A stretch of 64,000 nt of DNA, taken from assembly GCA_036383895.1 (NCBI GenBank), contig DASVNK010000062.1, forward strand, positions 1 through 64,000. The letters are read 5' to 3'. The position numbers were made by a program, and so were the translations under genes. The notes under the pieces were generated by a model that saw only the letters and a program-made list of their open reading frames with translations, was not told the DNA's origin and ran no database searches. Within the stretch, counting starts at the first letter, position 1, and each line of letters opens with the position of its first letter. Below, one piece after another: positions 8,448-16,600 of the stretch. The stretch is from DASVNK01 sp036383895 (GTDB lineage: Bacteria; Verrucomicrobiota; Verrucomicrobiia; Limisphaerales; SXQI01).

Positions 8448-9314
8448 ATGTCCAAGGAGATACGATTTTTCTGTGCGTTGCTCGTTTTAGTGTTGGGGCA
8501 ATTAGCCTTAGCCTTTTCAGCAGAGCCGGAGGAGATTTTGCTTTGGCCGAATGGCGCTCCCGGTTCGGAAGGCAAGGACACGAGAGAAGTGGTGATTACA
8601 GGCCGGAGCGGAGAACGACAGATCTTCCAGGTGCACAAGCCTTCGATTACGCCGTTTTTGCCGTTGAAGGAAAAAGCGACGGGTGCGGCGGTGCTGGTCA
8701 TTCCAGGTGGCGGACATCGAGTGCTGGCCTGGGAGCATGAAGGGCCGAACATGGCGAAGTGGCTCGCGGAGCGCGGAGTGGCGGCGTTTGTGTTGAAGTA
8801 TCGTTTGGCGCGCGAGACGAATTCTACTTACAAGCTGGAGGTGCATCCGCTGGCCGACGCGCGCAAGGCGATGGAGATGATTCGCGCGAGGGCTGGGGAA
8901 TGGAATATCGATCCGAAGAAAGTTGGCGCGGCGGGATTTTCAGCGGGTGGGGAATTGGTGGCGATGATGGCGGGCAATTTTGATTTCGGAGACGCGCAAG
9001 TGGAGCAGGGGAGTGAGGAATCGAAGCCGAATTTTCAGGCGCTGATTTATCCGGGGAAATCGCGGCAGATCGTTCCGACTAAGAATTCGCCGGTCGCGTT
9101 CATGGCGGCGGCTTATGATGATCGGCCCGACATTTCCGAAGGATTGGCGGAATTGTATTTGCGATTCAAGAAGGCGGGCGTGCGCGCGGAGTTGCATATG
9201 TATTCGACCGGGGGGCATGGGTTCGGCGTGCGGGAGAATAATACGAAGCCAGCGGGCATGTGGACAGAGCGGTTTTTGGAGTGGATGAAAGAAAGTGGGT
9301 TTGTGGCGAAGTAA
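8448..9314 (+). CDS. Secreted alpha/beta hydrolase, BD-FAE/acetylxylan-esterase-like
   Basis: A protein of 288 residues with a signal peptide (FFCALLVLVLGQLALAFS). It has the opening typical of this esterase family (ILLWPNGAPGSEG), an oxyanion-hole motif VIPGGGHRVLAWEHEG, the nucleophile elbow GFSAGGELV, an Asp in AAYDDRPD and the catalytic His in GGHGFGV. Relatives deacetylate or deferuloylate plant polysaccharides, so a role in outer-membrane or extracellular polysaccharide breakdown is likely; the exact ester is unknown. The stop TAA overlaps an ATG at 9314, so the downstream methyltransferase may be co-transcribed, although a 26-bp dispersed repeat sits at the junction. The 194-bp gap to the divergent PEP-CTERM gene must hold both promoters. 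Confidence 0.8.
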   Translation: MSKEIRFFCALLVLVLGQLALAFSAEPEEILLWPNGAPGSEGKDTREVVITGRSGERQIFQVHKPSITPFLPLKEKATGAAVLVIPGGGHRVLAWEHEGPNMAKWLAERGVAAFVLKYRLARETNSTYKLEVHPLADARKAMEMIRARAGEWNIDPKKVGAAGFSAGGELVAMMAGNFDFGDAQVEQGSEESKPNFQALIYPGKSRQIVPTKNSPVAFMAAAYDDRPDISEGLAELYLRFKKAGVRAELHMYSTGGHGFGVRENNTKPAGMWTERFLEWMKESGFVAK

Positions 9315-9325
9315 TGTACCCGGAG

Positions 9326-9351
9326 AAGGACTCCTCACGTCGTCCCCTACA
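9326..9351. repeat. 26-bp dispersed repeat, copy 1
   Basis: Twenty-six bases beginning AAGGACTCCTCACG and ending TCCCCTACA are identical, in the same orientation, to 17651-17676. The copy lies at the 5' edge of the methyltransferase gene, between the esterase stop and the chosen ATG. Confidence 0.9.
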
Positions 9352-9358
9352 AGGAAAA

Positions 9359-10390
9359 ATGCAAATCGCTTTAACGAAGGCGCCGGTAACGGATGCGACC
9401 AGTGTTTACCGGTGGCGGGACGGGTTGTATGCGGTGGATTTGCTGACGTGTGCGATTGTGCACCTGGATTTCTTCACGTGGTTGGCGGATGGGCCGAAGA
9501 GCAAGGAAGGGATTTGTGAGCACTTCAAAATCGCTGAACGGCCGACGGATGTGATGCTGACGCTTTTCGTGGCGATGGGGTATTTGCGGCGGTTGGCGGG
9601 ACAGGTGGTAGAAGTTACCGAAGTGGCTCGGGAACATTTGGTGAAATCTTCGCCGTTTTATTTGGGGCCGTATTATGCGTCGTTGAAGGACCGGCTGGTG
9701 TGCAAAGATTTTCTCGAGGTGTTGCGGAGCGATAAGCCGGCGAATTGGGGCAGTTTCAAGAACGAGAAGGATTGGGCGCGCGCGATGGAGGATGAAACGT
9801 TCGCGCAGAATTTCACGGCGGCGATGGATTGTCGCGGCGTATTGCTCGGGCAGGCGCTGGCCGAGAAGGTGGATTTGAATGGTCGGAAGCGTTTGCTGGA
9901 TGTGGCGGGTGGTTCGGGGATCTACGCGTGCGCGATTGCGGCGCGGTGGAAAGAGTTAACGGCGGCGGTTTATGAGAAGGGACCGGTAACGAAAGTAGCG
10001 GAAGAGGCGATTCGGAAGCGCGGGTTTTCGGAACGGGTGAAGGTGATTTGCGGGGACATGTTCAAGGAGGAGTTGCCGGGCGGGTTCGATGTGCACCTGA
10101 TTTCGAACGTGCTGCATGATTGGAATGAGAAAACGGTGCGCGAGCTGTTGGAAAAGTCGCATGCGGCGCTGGAGCCGGGCGGGCTGTTGATCATTCATGA
10201 TGTGCACATCAATGAGGGGAAGACCGGCCCGCTGCCCAATGCGGCCTATTCGGCGCTGCTGATGAATGTGACGGAAGGGAAGTGTTACTCGTTGAGCGAA
10301 CTTTATCCGATGCTGCGGGAGATTGGATTTAGGGAAATGCGATTCACGGAGACGGCCGCGGACCGCAGTATCGTCACCGCTCTTAAATAG
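9359..10390 (+). CDS. SAM-dependent O-methyltransferase (methyltransferase_2 / hydroxyneurosporene-type)
   Basis: A protein of 343 residues. The N-terminal winged-helix dimerisation part includes LDFFTWLADGPKSKEGI and YLRRLAGQVVEVTEVAREHL. The C-terminal Rossmann methyltransferase domain has the SAM-binding motif RLLDVAGGSGIYACAIAA, motif ICGDMF, the post-motif LISNVLHDWNE with the usual HDW, and EPGGLLIIHDVHINEG. This layout is that of small-molecule O-methyltransferases such as acetylserotonin or hydroxyneurosporene methyltransferase; the substrate is not predictable. I chose the ATG at 9359, with AAGGA just upstream. An upstream in-frame ATG at 9314 overlaps the esterase stop but would translate the 26-bp dispersed repeat, so it is less likely. 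Confidence 0.8.
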   Translation: MQIALTKAPVTDATSVYRWRDGLYAVDLLTCAIVHLDFFTWLADGPKSKEGICEHFKIAERPTDVMLTLFVAMGYLRRLAGQVVEVTEVAREHLVKSSPFYLGPYYASLKDRLVCKDFLEVLRSDKPANWGSFKNEKDWARAMEDETFAQNFTAAMDCRGVLLGQALAEKVDLNGRKRLLDVAGGSGIYACAIAARWKELTAAVYEKGPVTKVAEEAIRKRGFSERVKVICGDMFKEELPGGFDVHLISNVLHDWNEKTVRELLEKSHAALEPGGLLIIHDVHINEGKTGPLPNAAYSALLMNVTEGKCYSLSELYPMLREIGFREMRFTETAADRSIVTALK

Positions 10391-10452
10391 TATCTGCACT
10401 TGCCGACTCGCCGGAGGCTGTCCATCTTTGCGCGTTTATGGCCGGAAGTGGA

Positions 10453-10725
10453 ATGGACATTAAATATGTGGCGCATTTGGCGCGGCTGGCGCTGACGCCT
10501 GAAGAGGAGGAAAAGCTGGGCGCACAGCTTGGAAATATCCTGCATTACATCGAGAAGCTGAATCAGATCGATGTCTCCAACGTCGAGCCGACGTCACACG
10601 CGGTGCCGCTAGAGAATGTGACGCGGGAAGACGCGGTGCGGCCCTCGTTAACGAACGAGGATGCGTTACGCAATGCGCCATCAAAAGCGAACGGGTTGTT
10701 CCTTGTGCCAAAGATCGTGGAGTAA
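10453..10725 (+). CDS. gatC: Asp-tRNA(Asn)/Glu-tRNA(Gln) amidotransferase subunit GatC
   Basis: A 90-residue protein with the GatC pattern: MDIKYVAHLARLALTPEEEE, then LGNILHYIEKLNQID, VEPTSHAVPLENVTREDAV and the C-terminal FLVPKIVE. GatC is the small subunit of the GatCAB complex, which amidates mischarged Glu-tRNA(Gln) and Asp-tRNA(Asn); it wraps around GatA and stabilises it. I prefer the ATG at 10453, which starts the conserved region and has a purine-rich GGAAGTGGA upstream; an ATG at 10438 is in frame. gatA follows after 9 bp, so the two form an operon. gatB is not in the window. Confidence 0.93.
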   Translation: MDIKYVAHLARLALTPEEEEKLGAQLGNILHYIEKLNQIDVSNVEPTSHAVPLENVTREDAVRPSLTNEDALRNAPSKANGLFLVPKIVE

Positions 10726-10734
10726 AGAGGCGGT

Positions 10735-12189
10735 ATGTTGAATCAACTCACGATTTCTGAAGCGATCGAAGGTTTGCGCGCGAAGAAGTTTTCCGCGCGC
10801 GAGTTGATGCAGTCGTGCATCGACCGTGTGAAGCAGGTGGATGGCAAAGTTAAAGCTTTCCTGAGTTACGACGAGCAGGACGCGCTGACGCAGGCGGATG
10901 CGGCTGACAAGATATTAGGTGATGGCAAAGGCGGGCCGCTCACGGGGATTCCAATAGGGATAAAGGACGTGCTTTGCGTGAAGGATCATCCTTGCAATTG
11001 CGCGTCGAAGATTTTGGGGAACTTCCGCTCGCCGTATGATGGAACTGCGATCCAGAAATTGAAGGCGGCAGGCGCAGTGATGTTCGGCAGAACGAACATG
11101 GACGAGTTCGCGATGGGCAGTTCGACGGAGAATTCGGCGTTTTTCACGACGAGGAATCCCTGGGATCTGGAGCGGATACCCGGCGGATCATCGGGTGGTT
11201 CCGCCGCGGCGGTGGCTGCGGATGAATGCCTGGCGACGTTGGGAACGGATACGGGCGGATCGATTCGGCAGCCGGCGGCGTTGTGCGGCGTGGTTGGGTT
11301 TAAGCCGACGTATGGACGCGTTTCGCGGTATGGGTTAGTGGCCTTTGCGTCATCGTTGGACCAGATCGGGCCTTTCACAAAAGACGTGCGCGATACGGCG
11401 ACAATTTTGACGGCGATCAGTGGGGCGGATCCGATGGATTCGACGAGCGTGCCGGAACCGGTGCCGGATTATACGCGCGCGCTGGATGGAAATATCAAGG
11501 GGTTGAAGATTGGCATCGCCAAGGAATACATGGTCGGCGGACTTGATCCCGAGGTCGGCGCGATTGTGCAGAAGGCAATCGATCAATTGCAGAAGCTCGG
11601 CGCTGAAATCGTGGAGGTGAGTTTGCCGCACACGGAATATGCGGCCGCGACCTATTATATCATCGCGCCGGCGGAAGCTTCGGCGAATTTGGCGCGTTTT
11701 GATGGCATTCGTTATGGCGCGCGGATTGAAGGCGCGGATCCGACGGAACTGTATTCGAAGACGCGCGGCGCTGGTTTCGGTGCGGAAGTGAAGCGGCGCA
11801 TCATTCTCGGGACTTACGTGCTGAGCAGCGGTTACTACGATGCGTATTATCTGCGCGCGCAAAAAGTGCGGACGTTAATTCGAAACGATTTCGTCAAGGC
11901 GTTCGAGAAGGTGGACGCGATCGTGACTCCTACCACTCCGACGGCGGCGTTTAAAGCGGGAGAGAAATCTGGTGATCCGTTGCAGATGTATCTATCGGAC
12001 ATCTTCACCATTTCGTGCAATCTCGCAGGTATCTGCGGGATTAGTTTGCCGTGCGGGTTTACGGCGAATCCGAAGTTGCCGGTCGGCTTGCAGTTGCTCG
12101 GGAAAGCGTTCGGCGAGAGCACCATTTTGAAACTCGCACACGCTTACGAACAATCGACGAGTTGGCGGAAGGAACGTCCGTCGCTCTAG
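10735..12189 (+). CDS. gatA: Asp-tRNA(Asn)/Glu-tRNA(Gln) amidotransferase subunit GatA
   Basis: A 484-residue amidase-signature enzyme, the normal length for GatA. It hydrolyses glutamine and delivers ammonia to GatB. The Ser-cisSer-Lys triad can be placed at K77 (GIPIGIKDVL), S152 (PGGSSGGSAAAV) and S176 (GTDTGGSIRQPAALCG), the order and spacing known for the family. FKPTYGRVSRYGLVAFASS and the C-terminal LPVGLQLLGKAFGE are also conserved. GAGG stands just before the ATG. It lies 9 bp after gatC and only a few bases before bcp, so the three genes are probably one transcript. GatB must be encoded elsewhere. Confidence 0.97.
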   Translation: MLNQLTISEAIEGLRAKKFSARELMQSCIDRVKQVDGKVKAFLSYDEQDALTQADAADKILGDGKGGPLTGIPIGIKDVLCVKDHPCNCASKILGNFRSPYDGTAIQKLKAAGAVMFGRTNMDEFAMGSSTENSAFFTTRNPWDLERIPGGSSGGSAAAVAADECLATLGTDTGGSIRQPAALCGVVGFKPTYGRVSRYGLVAFASSLDQIGPFTKDVRDTATILTAISGADPMDSTSVPEPVPDYTRALDGNIKGLKIGIAKEYMVGGLDPEVGAIVQKAIDQLQKLGAEIVEVSLPHTEYAAATYYIIAPAEASANLARFDGIRYGARIEGADPTELYSKTRGAGFGAEVKRRIILGTYVLSSGYYDAYYLRAQKVRTLIRNDFVKAFEKVDAIVTPTTPTAAFKAGEKSGDPLQMYLSDIFTISCNLAGICGISLPCGFTANPKLPVGLQLLGKAFGESTILKLAHAYEQSTSWRKERPSL

Positions 12190-12193
12190 GATT

Positions 12194-12685
12194 ATGGCAA
12201 AAATGCCGGAATTGAAGTTGAAGGAGGGTGATAAAGCGCCGGAGTTCAGTGCGACGACGAATACCGGCGAAAAGCTTTCGCTGCGCGACCTTAAAGGTCA
12301 GCCGGTGGTGCTTTATTTTTATCCGAAGGACGATACACCGGGTTGCACGACGCAGGCGTGCGGACTGCGAGATGCGTATAACGATTTTCGGAAAGCGGGC
12401 GCAGTCGTGCTGGGTGTCAGTCCCGATCCGGTGAAAAGCCACGTGAAGTTCATTACCAAATTCCAACTGCCGTTCACGCTGCTGGCGGACGAAGACAAAG
12501 GAATCGCCCAGGCGTATGGCGTGTGGGGCGAGAAATCGTTCATGGGGCGGAAGTATATGGGAAACTTTCGCGTGACTTACCTGATCGATGGAGAGGGGCG
12601 CATCGCGAAGATCTGGCCGGCAGTGAAGCCGGAGACGCACGCAGAGGAAGTCCTCACCGCGTTGCGCGACCTTCGTTCCACTTAA
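12194..12685 (+). CDS. bcp: Thioredoxin-dependent thiol peroxidase (Bcp/PrxQ)
   Basis: A 163-residue peroxiredoxin of the Bcp/PrxQ class, reducing hydrogen peroxide and organic hydroperoxides in the cytoplasm with electrons from thioredoxin. The sequence has the fold signature VVLYFYPKDDTPGCTTQACG with peroxidatic Cys51 and, five residues later, resolving Cys56, which marks the atypical 2-Cys PrxQ type. The domain continues with SPDPVKSHVKFITKF and GEGRIAKIWPAVKPETHAEE. It starts 4 bp after gatA and probably shares its transcript. Its stop codon TAA (12683-12685) lies inside a TTAA palindrome that also gives the stop of the convergent gene. Confidence 0.95.
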   Translation: MAKMPELKLKEGDKAPEFSATTNTGEKLSLRDLKGQPVVLYFYPKDDTPGCTTQACGLRDAYNDFRKAGAVVLGVSPDPVKSHVKFITKFQLPFTLLADEDKGIAQAYGVWGEKSFMGRKYMGNFRVTYLIDGEGRIAKIWPAVKPETHAEEVLTALRDLRST

Positions 12686-13653
12686 GCTCTAATCAGCGCG
12701 AAAGCTTTCTGCATCGCCTCGAAAGTCGCCGCGCAAGCCGCTTCGTTATCCATATCGTTCAGTGGTTTGTTGAAGGGTTCGGCGCGAACGGGGCCGTTGT
12801 AACCTAGTTTTTGCAGCGCGTTCAGGAATGATTCAACCGGGATGACGCCAGTTGCCATGGGGAGTTCGCGCTGGCCATCGATTTGTTGATCCTTCGGTTT
12901 GCCGGCGGGCGCGTCGTTTAGATCGCAAGCGACAATTTGTTCCGCTTTGAGCGTTAGAATATCATCCGCGGATTCGTTCGCCTGCCACCAGTGCCAACTG
13001 TCGAGGACGAAGCCGATGTTCTTCGCGCCAGTTTCGGCGATGAGTTCTTTGGTTTCGGCCATGGTGTGCGCGAATTCGAAGTGGAAGCGGTCGCGCAACG
13101 TTTTCGTGCCGACGTATTCCAGGCCGAGACGGATCTTTCTTTCATCGAGGATGCCGGCGATTTGGCGGAGCCGTTTAGCATGCTGCTTTAGATTCTGGAG
13201 GTAGGTGAGCGAATTATGGCCAGGCATGATCCAGGTGCCCATGCGCGTGACCTGGGCACGTTGCAGGGCGTCGGCGATTTTCGGGAGTTCTGCGAGGCCG
13301 TCCGTGAACTTGGATTCTTCGCCGCGGAAATCGACGGGCAATCCGGCGGCGCCGAATTGAACTCGTTTGCCGCGCATCGTGGTGAGTAGTTCAGCGATTT
13401 CATCTTTGCTCATGCGAGCGAGTTCGCTGCCGAGCGGTTCGACTGATTCGAAGCCGTGCGCGTGGGCAAGTTCGATGAGTTCGCGCTGGGGGGCGCGCAC
13501 GCCGATCATTCCGGGCATGAGGTTGATGGTCATCTTGCGCCTGGTTGAAGACTCGGCGGAGAAACTTTTGGAAACAGCAGCAGCGAACGCACCCGTGGAA
13601 ATCGTCTTCAAAGCGGCGCGGCGGGAAAGCGGGAGCGGGTTGTGCATGAGCAT
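12682..13653 (-). CDS. Tat-exported sugar phosphate isomerase/epimerase-like TIM-barrel protein
   Basis: A 323-residue protein with a twin-arginine signal (LSRRAALKTISTGAFAAAV) followed by an AP-endonuclease-2/xylose-isomerase-like TIM barrel. Barrel elements visible include ELIELAHAHGFESVEPLGSE, RKIRLGLEYVGTKTL, NIGFVLDSWHWWQA and GYNGPVRAEPFNKPLND. Metal-binding Glu, Asp and His residues of the superfamily can be placed in LEYVG, LDSWHWW and AEPF. Verrucomicrobia and Planctomycetes carry many such exported homologues, thought to act on sugars or inositol-like compounds in the periplasm; the substrate is unknown. The gene is convergent with bcp, overlapping by 4 bp at a shared TTAA stop. Confidence 0.8.
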   Translation of the reverse strand: MLMHNPLPLSRRAALKTISTGAFAAAVSKSFSAESSTRRKMTINLMPGMIGVRAPQRELIELAHAHGFESVEPLGSELARMSKDEIAELLTTMRGKRVQFGAAGLPVDFRGEESKFTDGLAELPKIADALQRAQVTRMGTWIMPGHNSLTYLQNLKQHAKRLRQIAGILDERKIRLGLEYVGTKTLRDRFHFEFAHTMAETKELIAETGAKNIGFVLDSWHWWQANESADDILTLKAEQIVACDLNDAPAGKPKDQQIDGQRELPMATGVIPVESFLNALQKLGYNGPVRAEPFNKPLNDMDNEAACAATFEAMQKAFALIRA

Positions 13654-13724
13654 TGGTTAACATAGAACCGGTGGGCATCTCAAGAGAGTTGACTTCGGGG
13701 GAAATTCGCGTCTTTTACTCACCC

Positions 13725-14288
13725 ATGTTTTCGCTGCGGAACGCGAGTTTTCTTTTGTTGCTGGCCGGCCTCACAACGGTGCTGGGCTGTAAGACTCAGT
13801 ATTCGGAAAAGGACCTGACCGCGAGCGCCCCGCCGGTGTTGAAGAGCAATAGCCGGATTTACGTTGCGATACCGTTCGATGCATCGTTCAAAGATGAAGT
13901 GATGGAAGGTTCGGGCAAGATGACGGCGCAGGCTTTCCAGGCCGCGTTCCTGAAATACACCCGCTCGGTTTACACTTCGAGATTTCCGGAATCGGTGGGA
14001 GAGGCGCTGGAGATCGCCCGCAAGGGGAACATGGAATATGTGCTGTATCCGACAATCGTGAAATGGGAAGACCGCGCAACGGAGTTCTCGGGCAGACGCG
14101 ATCGGCTCACGATAAAAGCAGAGTTAATCGATTTGAGCACGAGTCAGGTCGTGTTCGCGCGGGAGATCGAAGCGACCGGAAAATGGATGACCGACGGAGG
14201 CGAGTCGCCGAAAGATCTGCTGGACCAGCCCGCGCAACAATTCGCGAACTCGGTTTTTCGTCGCATTGAGAGACCCTCGGCGTTGTAA
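13725..14288 (+). CDS. DUF4823-like lipoprotein
   Basis: A 187-residue lipoprotein. The ATG at 13725 begins a type II signal peptide ending in the lipobox VLGC (FLLLLAGLTTVLGCKTQYS). The mature part, with YVAIPFDASFKDEVMEGSGK, EYVLYPTIVKWEDRATEFSG and TIKAELIDLSTSQVVFAREI, matches what I know of the DUF4823 lipoprotein family, whose function is undetermined. The frame is open upstream to 13653, but that extension has no signal and no good initiation context. The next open frame follows directly after its stop, suggesting co-transcription. Confidence 0.75.
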   Translation: MFSLRNASFLLLLAGLTTVLGCKTQYSEKDLTASAPPVLKSNSRIYVAIPFDASFKDEVMEGSGKMTAQAFQAAFLKYTRSVYTSRFPESVGEALEIARKGNMEYVLYPTIVKWEDRATEFSGRRDRLTIKAELIDLSTSQVVFAREIEATGKWMTDGGESPKDLLDQPAQQFANSVFRRIERPSAL

Positions 14289-14339
14289 GTGAGCGAAATC
14301 TCTTGCTCTCACCAAGGCATCGGTGATAACCTTACGTCA

Positions 14340-14792
14340 ATGACGTGGGAATCCCTGATCGATCTGCTTTCACGCGAATTTCGCAATCTCCGCCGAATGC
14401 CGGTCGTCAACTTTGGATTCGCCACGGCTCCGGTGACTGACGTGAACGAACTCCGCAGTGAAGAGTTGCGTTCCGCTGAGCGCGTGGATGCGATTGTTCG
14501 TGATTTCGCACGTACCCGTCGTTGGCCGGCGCTCGATGAAAAGGAGCGGTTTTTTCTTCGTGAGCGAATCCGATTTGCCTACGAGTATTCGAGCATCGCG
14601 GAAATTACCGTGAAGCGGCCCGTATACATTGCCAGCCGTCCGCACATTTGGAACGAGCAACGGCGTTTGCTCGAGTGGCTTCTCATTGATGCGTGGCGGA
14701 AATCGGGCGTGTTAAATTGGCTTGAGCCGCTCGTCATCATGACGCAGACCACGGCTGTTCAACCCGAGTGGGAATTGCACATCGCGGAATAG
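14340..14792 (+). CDS. Hypothetical protein
   Basis: A soluble, charged protein of 150 residues that I do not recognise. It begins MTWESLIDLLSREFRNLRRM, is rich in Arg and Glu, and has alpha-helical predicted character (for example RFFLRERIRFAYEYSS). There is no signal peptide or membrane segment. The frame also offers a GTG at 14289, immediately after the DUF4823 stop, which would give 167 residues; neither start has a clear Shine-Dalgarno. The reading frame lies in the coding-like gap between two solid genes and has no competing frame, so it is probably real. It is convergent with the ABC-2 permease. Confidence 0.55.
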   Translation: MTWESLIDLLSREFRNLRRMPVVNFGFATAPVTDVNELRSEELRSAERVDAIVRDFARTRRWPALDEKERFFLRERIRFAYEYSSIAEITVKRPVYIASRPHIWNEQRRLLEWLLIDAWRKSGVLNWLEPLVIMTQTTAVQPEWELHIAE

Positions 14793-14805
14793 TTTCCCGA
14801 ATACT

Positions 14806-15621
14806 TCAGGAACTTGCGCTGGTGTAGTGGCGAATTGACCACCGCCAGACCGCTTCGGAAATCGCAAACAGCACCACGCTCATTCCAAGGAGGAGGAGCA
14901 TTTCCCATGGCGAGCGCAATTTCTCGGTGATCAACTTCGCGGGCACATTTGCGACGAGCAGCATCGGCAGCACAAAGGTGAAGAACGCCTTGAACGTGCC
15001 GCGAAAAGCAGCGTCTGGCAGCCGGGCGATGTTGAAGAGGTTGTAATAGCCCCAAACGATTCCCTGCGCGCGAACGGTCCAGAAGCTGGAAGAGGCTAAC
15101 ATTAGCAGGAGCGAGTAGTGGATGACCAATCCCGCGAGAACGAGGAGAAGAAATCCAACGAAATGAGTGAGGGAAGGCGAAAGGTTCAATTGCATCGCTG
15201 AATAAACCATCACCGCACACGCCACGGCGGCGTTAAAGAAACCGCCGAGATCCACCTGGCGAAATGAAATCAGGAAACGAGTGTTCACCGGGAGCAGGAG
15301 CATGAAATCGAGCGTGCCTTTGCGGATGAGTTCGGAGAGTTGAACCAGGTTGGTGAGGAGCAACGCCGAGAAAAGTTGCTGGATGAACGTGCTGGTGCCC
15401 ATGAGGAAAACCACCTGCCATTTGGACCAGTCGCCGATGCGGTCGGTGTGGCTGTAGATGACCGCGATGAAAGTGAGTTGCAGCGCGAACCAGAGCAGTT
15501 CGACGATGATCCAAAGGATGAAGTTCACCTTGAACTGCATCTCGCGGACGACGGAATACTTCCAAAGCGCGGCGTAGATCGAACTGTAGCGGGCGAGCGC
15601 TGATGTTTGCGGTTTATCCAT
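14806..15621 (-). CDS. ABC-2 type (PF06182-like) transporter permease
   Basis: A 271-residue integral membrane protein with six predicted helices. Segments include FILWIIVELLWFALQLTFIA, FFNAAVACAVMVYSAM, VGFLLLVLAGLVIHYSLLLM and MLLLLGMSVVLFAISEAVW. The opening (YSSIYAALWKYSVVREMQFK) and the loop SELIRKGTLDFMLLLPVNT match ABC-2 permeases of the PF06182 family, whose partners are an ATPase and usually a second permease. The ATG at 15621 overlaps the TAA of the upstream sugar permease (ATGGATAA, 8 bp), so translation is coupled. No cognate ATPase gene is present nearby. Substrate unknown. Confidence 0.8.
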   Translation of the reverse strand: MDKPQTSALARYSSIYAALWKYSVVREMQFKVNFILWIIVELLWFALQLTFIAVIYSHTDRIGDWSKWQVVFLMGTSTFIQQLFSALLLTNLVQLSELIRKGTLDFMLLLPVNTRFLISFRQVDLGGFFNAAVACAVMVYSAMQLNLSPSLTHFVGFLLLVLAGLVIHYSLLLMLASSSFWTVRAQGIVWGYYNLFNIARLPDAAFRGTFKAFFTFVLPMLLVANVPAKLITEKLRSPWEMLLLLGMSVVLFAISEAVWRWSIRHYTSASS

Positions 15622-16600
15622 GCTGGGCGGCTTTATGAACCGTTCGCTGTTGCAGAAGATTGTTGAGCCAGACGCCGAAGACAAGCAGAAGGCCGAGCAT
15701 CACGTATTCGAGGTGGCTGATTTTGAAGGGGAGATTGCGCGCGCCCCAGATTGCGGCGCCGCGCAGGCCTTCATCCATGATGGCGATGAAGAGCACGCCG
15801 AAGATGGTGCCAATAATGGTGCCATTGCCGCCTTGAACGCGAGTGCCGCCGAGCACGACGGCGACAATGACGTGGAGTTCCAGGCCGGTGAGTGCGCTGG
15901 CGCTGACGGAGCCATTACGGCCGGTGAAACAGACCGCAGCGAGAAAGGCGAGGCAACCGACGAGGGCGTAAATTTGCAGGAGGCGCCGTTCGACGCGGAG
16001 ACCGGCGTAGCGCGCGGCGATGCGATTGCCGCCGATCATGAGGAGTTCGCGGCGCCACAGTGAATTTGCGAAATACAATCCGCCTGCGACGAACAGCGCG
16101 ATGACAATGGCGAGACTTCCCTGGGGCTCGCCGAAAACGTGGTAGCCGGGCACATCGAGGAAAGGGGATTTTTCCAGGTCACCCATAATCACGAAGCAGA
16201 GGCCGCGAAAGAAGATCATCGTGCCGAGCGTCGCGATGATCGGTGGGACATCGAGGCGCGAGATCAGGATACCGTTCAGCAGTCCTGCGGAAATGCCAAC
16301 CGCGAGTCCCGCCGGGAGAGCGGTCCAATAGAAATTCGGCCCGGCAGGAAAGGAGGACATGACGCACGCGACGAGAGCAACGATCGAGGCGACGGAGAGG
16401 TCAATACCAGCGGTCATGAGGACGATCGTCATCCCAAAAGCTAGAATCAGAATGGGCGCTGATTGGATGAAGAGGTCCGCGAAATAGCTTTGTAGATATG
16501 GAAGGAGGTCGGCGGCGGACGAGAATTGCTTTCCCGAAAGCGCGGTGAAGAAGCTGATTTCAGCGAGGAGGATCAGCAGGAGAATTGTTGCGCGCTTCAA
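15614..16600 (-). CDS. Sugar-type (RbsC-family, BPD_transp_2) ABC transporter permease
   Basis: A membrane protein of about 328 residues with roughly ten helices. It has family hallmarks MTAGIDLSVASIVAL, LNGILISRLDVPPIIATLGT and the EAA-like AVVLGGTRVQGGNGTIIGT. These permeases of the ribose/xylose/autoinducer-2 class form the channel for a periplasmic-binding-protein-dependent importer. An open frame extends upstream to 16642, but I favour a TTG start at 16600. A GGAGGAAC Shine-Dalgarno precedes it, and TTGA overlaps the TGA stop of the upstream permease, as expected for coupled genes. Neither a binding protein nor an ATPase is adjacent, which is unusual. Confidence 0.85.
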   Translation of the reverse strand: MKRATILLLILLAEISFFTALSGKQFSSAADLLPYLQSYFADLFIQSAPILILAFGMTIVLMTAGIDLSVASIVALVACVMSSFPAGPNFYWTALPAGLAVGISAGLLNGILISRLDVPPIIATLGTMIFFRGLCFVIMGDLEKSPFLDVPGYHVFGEPQGSLAIVIALFVAGGLYFANSLWRRELLMIGGNRIAARYAGLRVERRLLQIYALVGCLAFLAAVCFTGRNGSVSASALTGLELHVIVAVVLGGTRVQGGNGTIIGTIFGVLFIAIMDEGLRGAAIWGARNLPFKISHLEYVMLGLLLVFGVWLNNLLQQRTVHKAAQHG

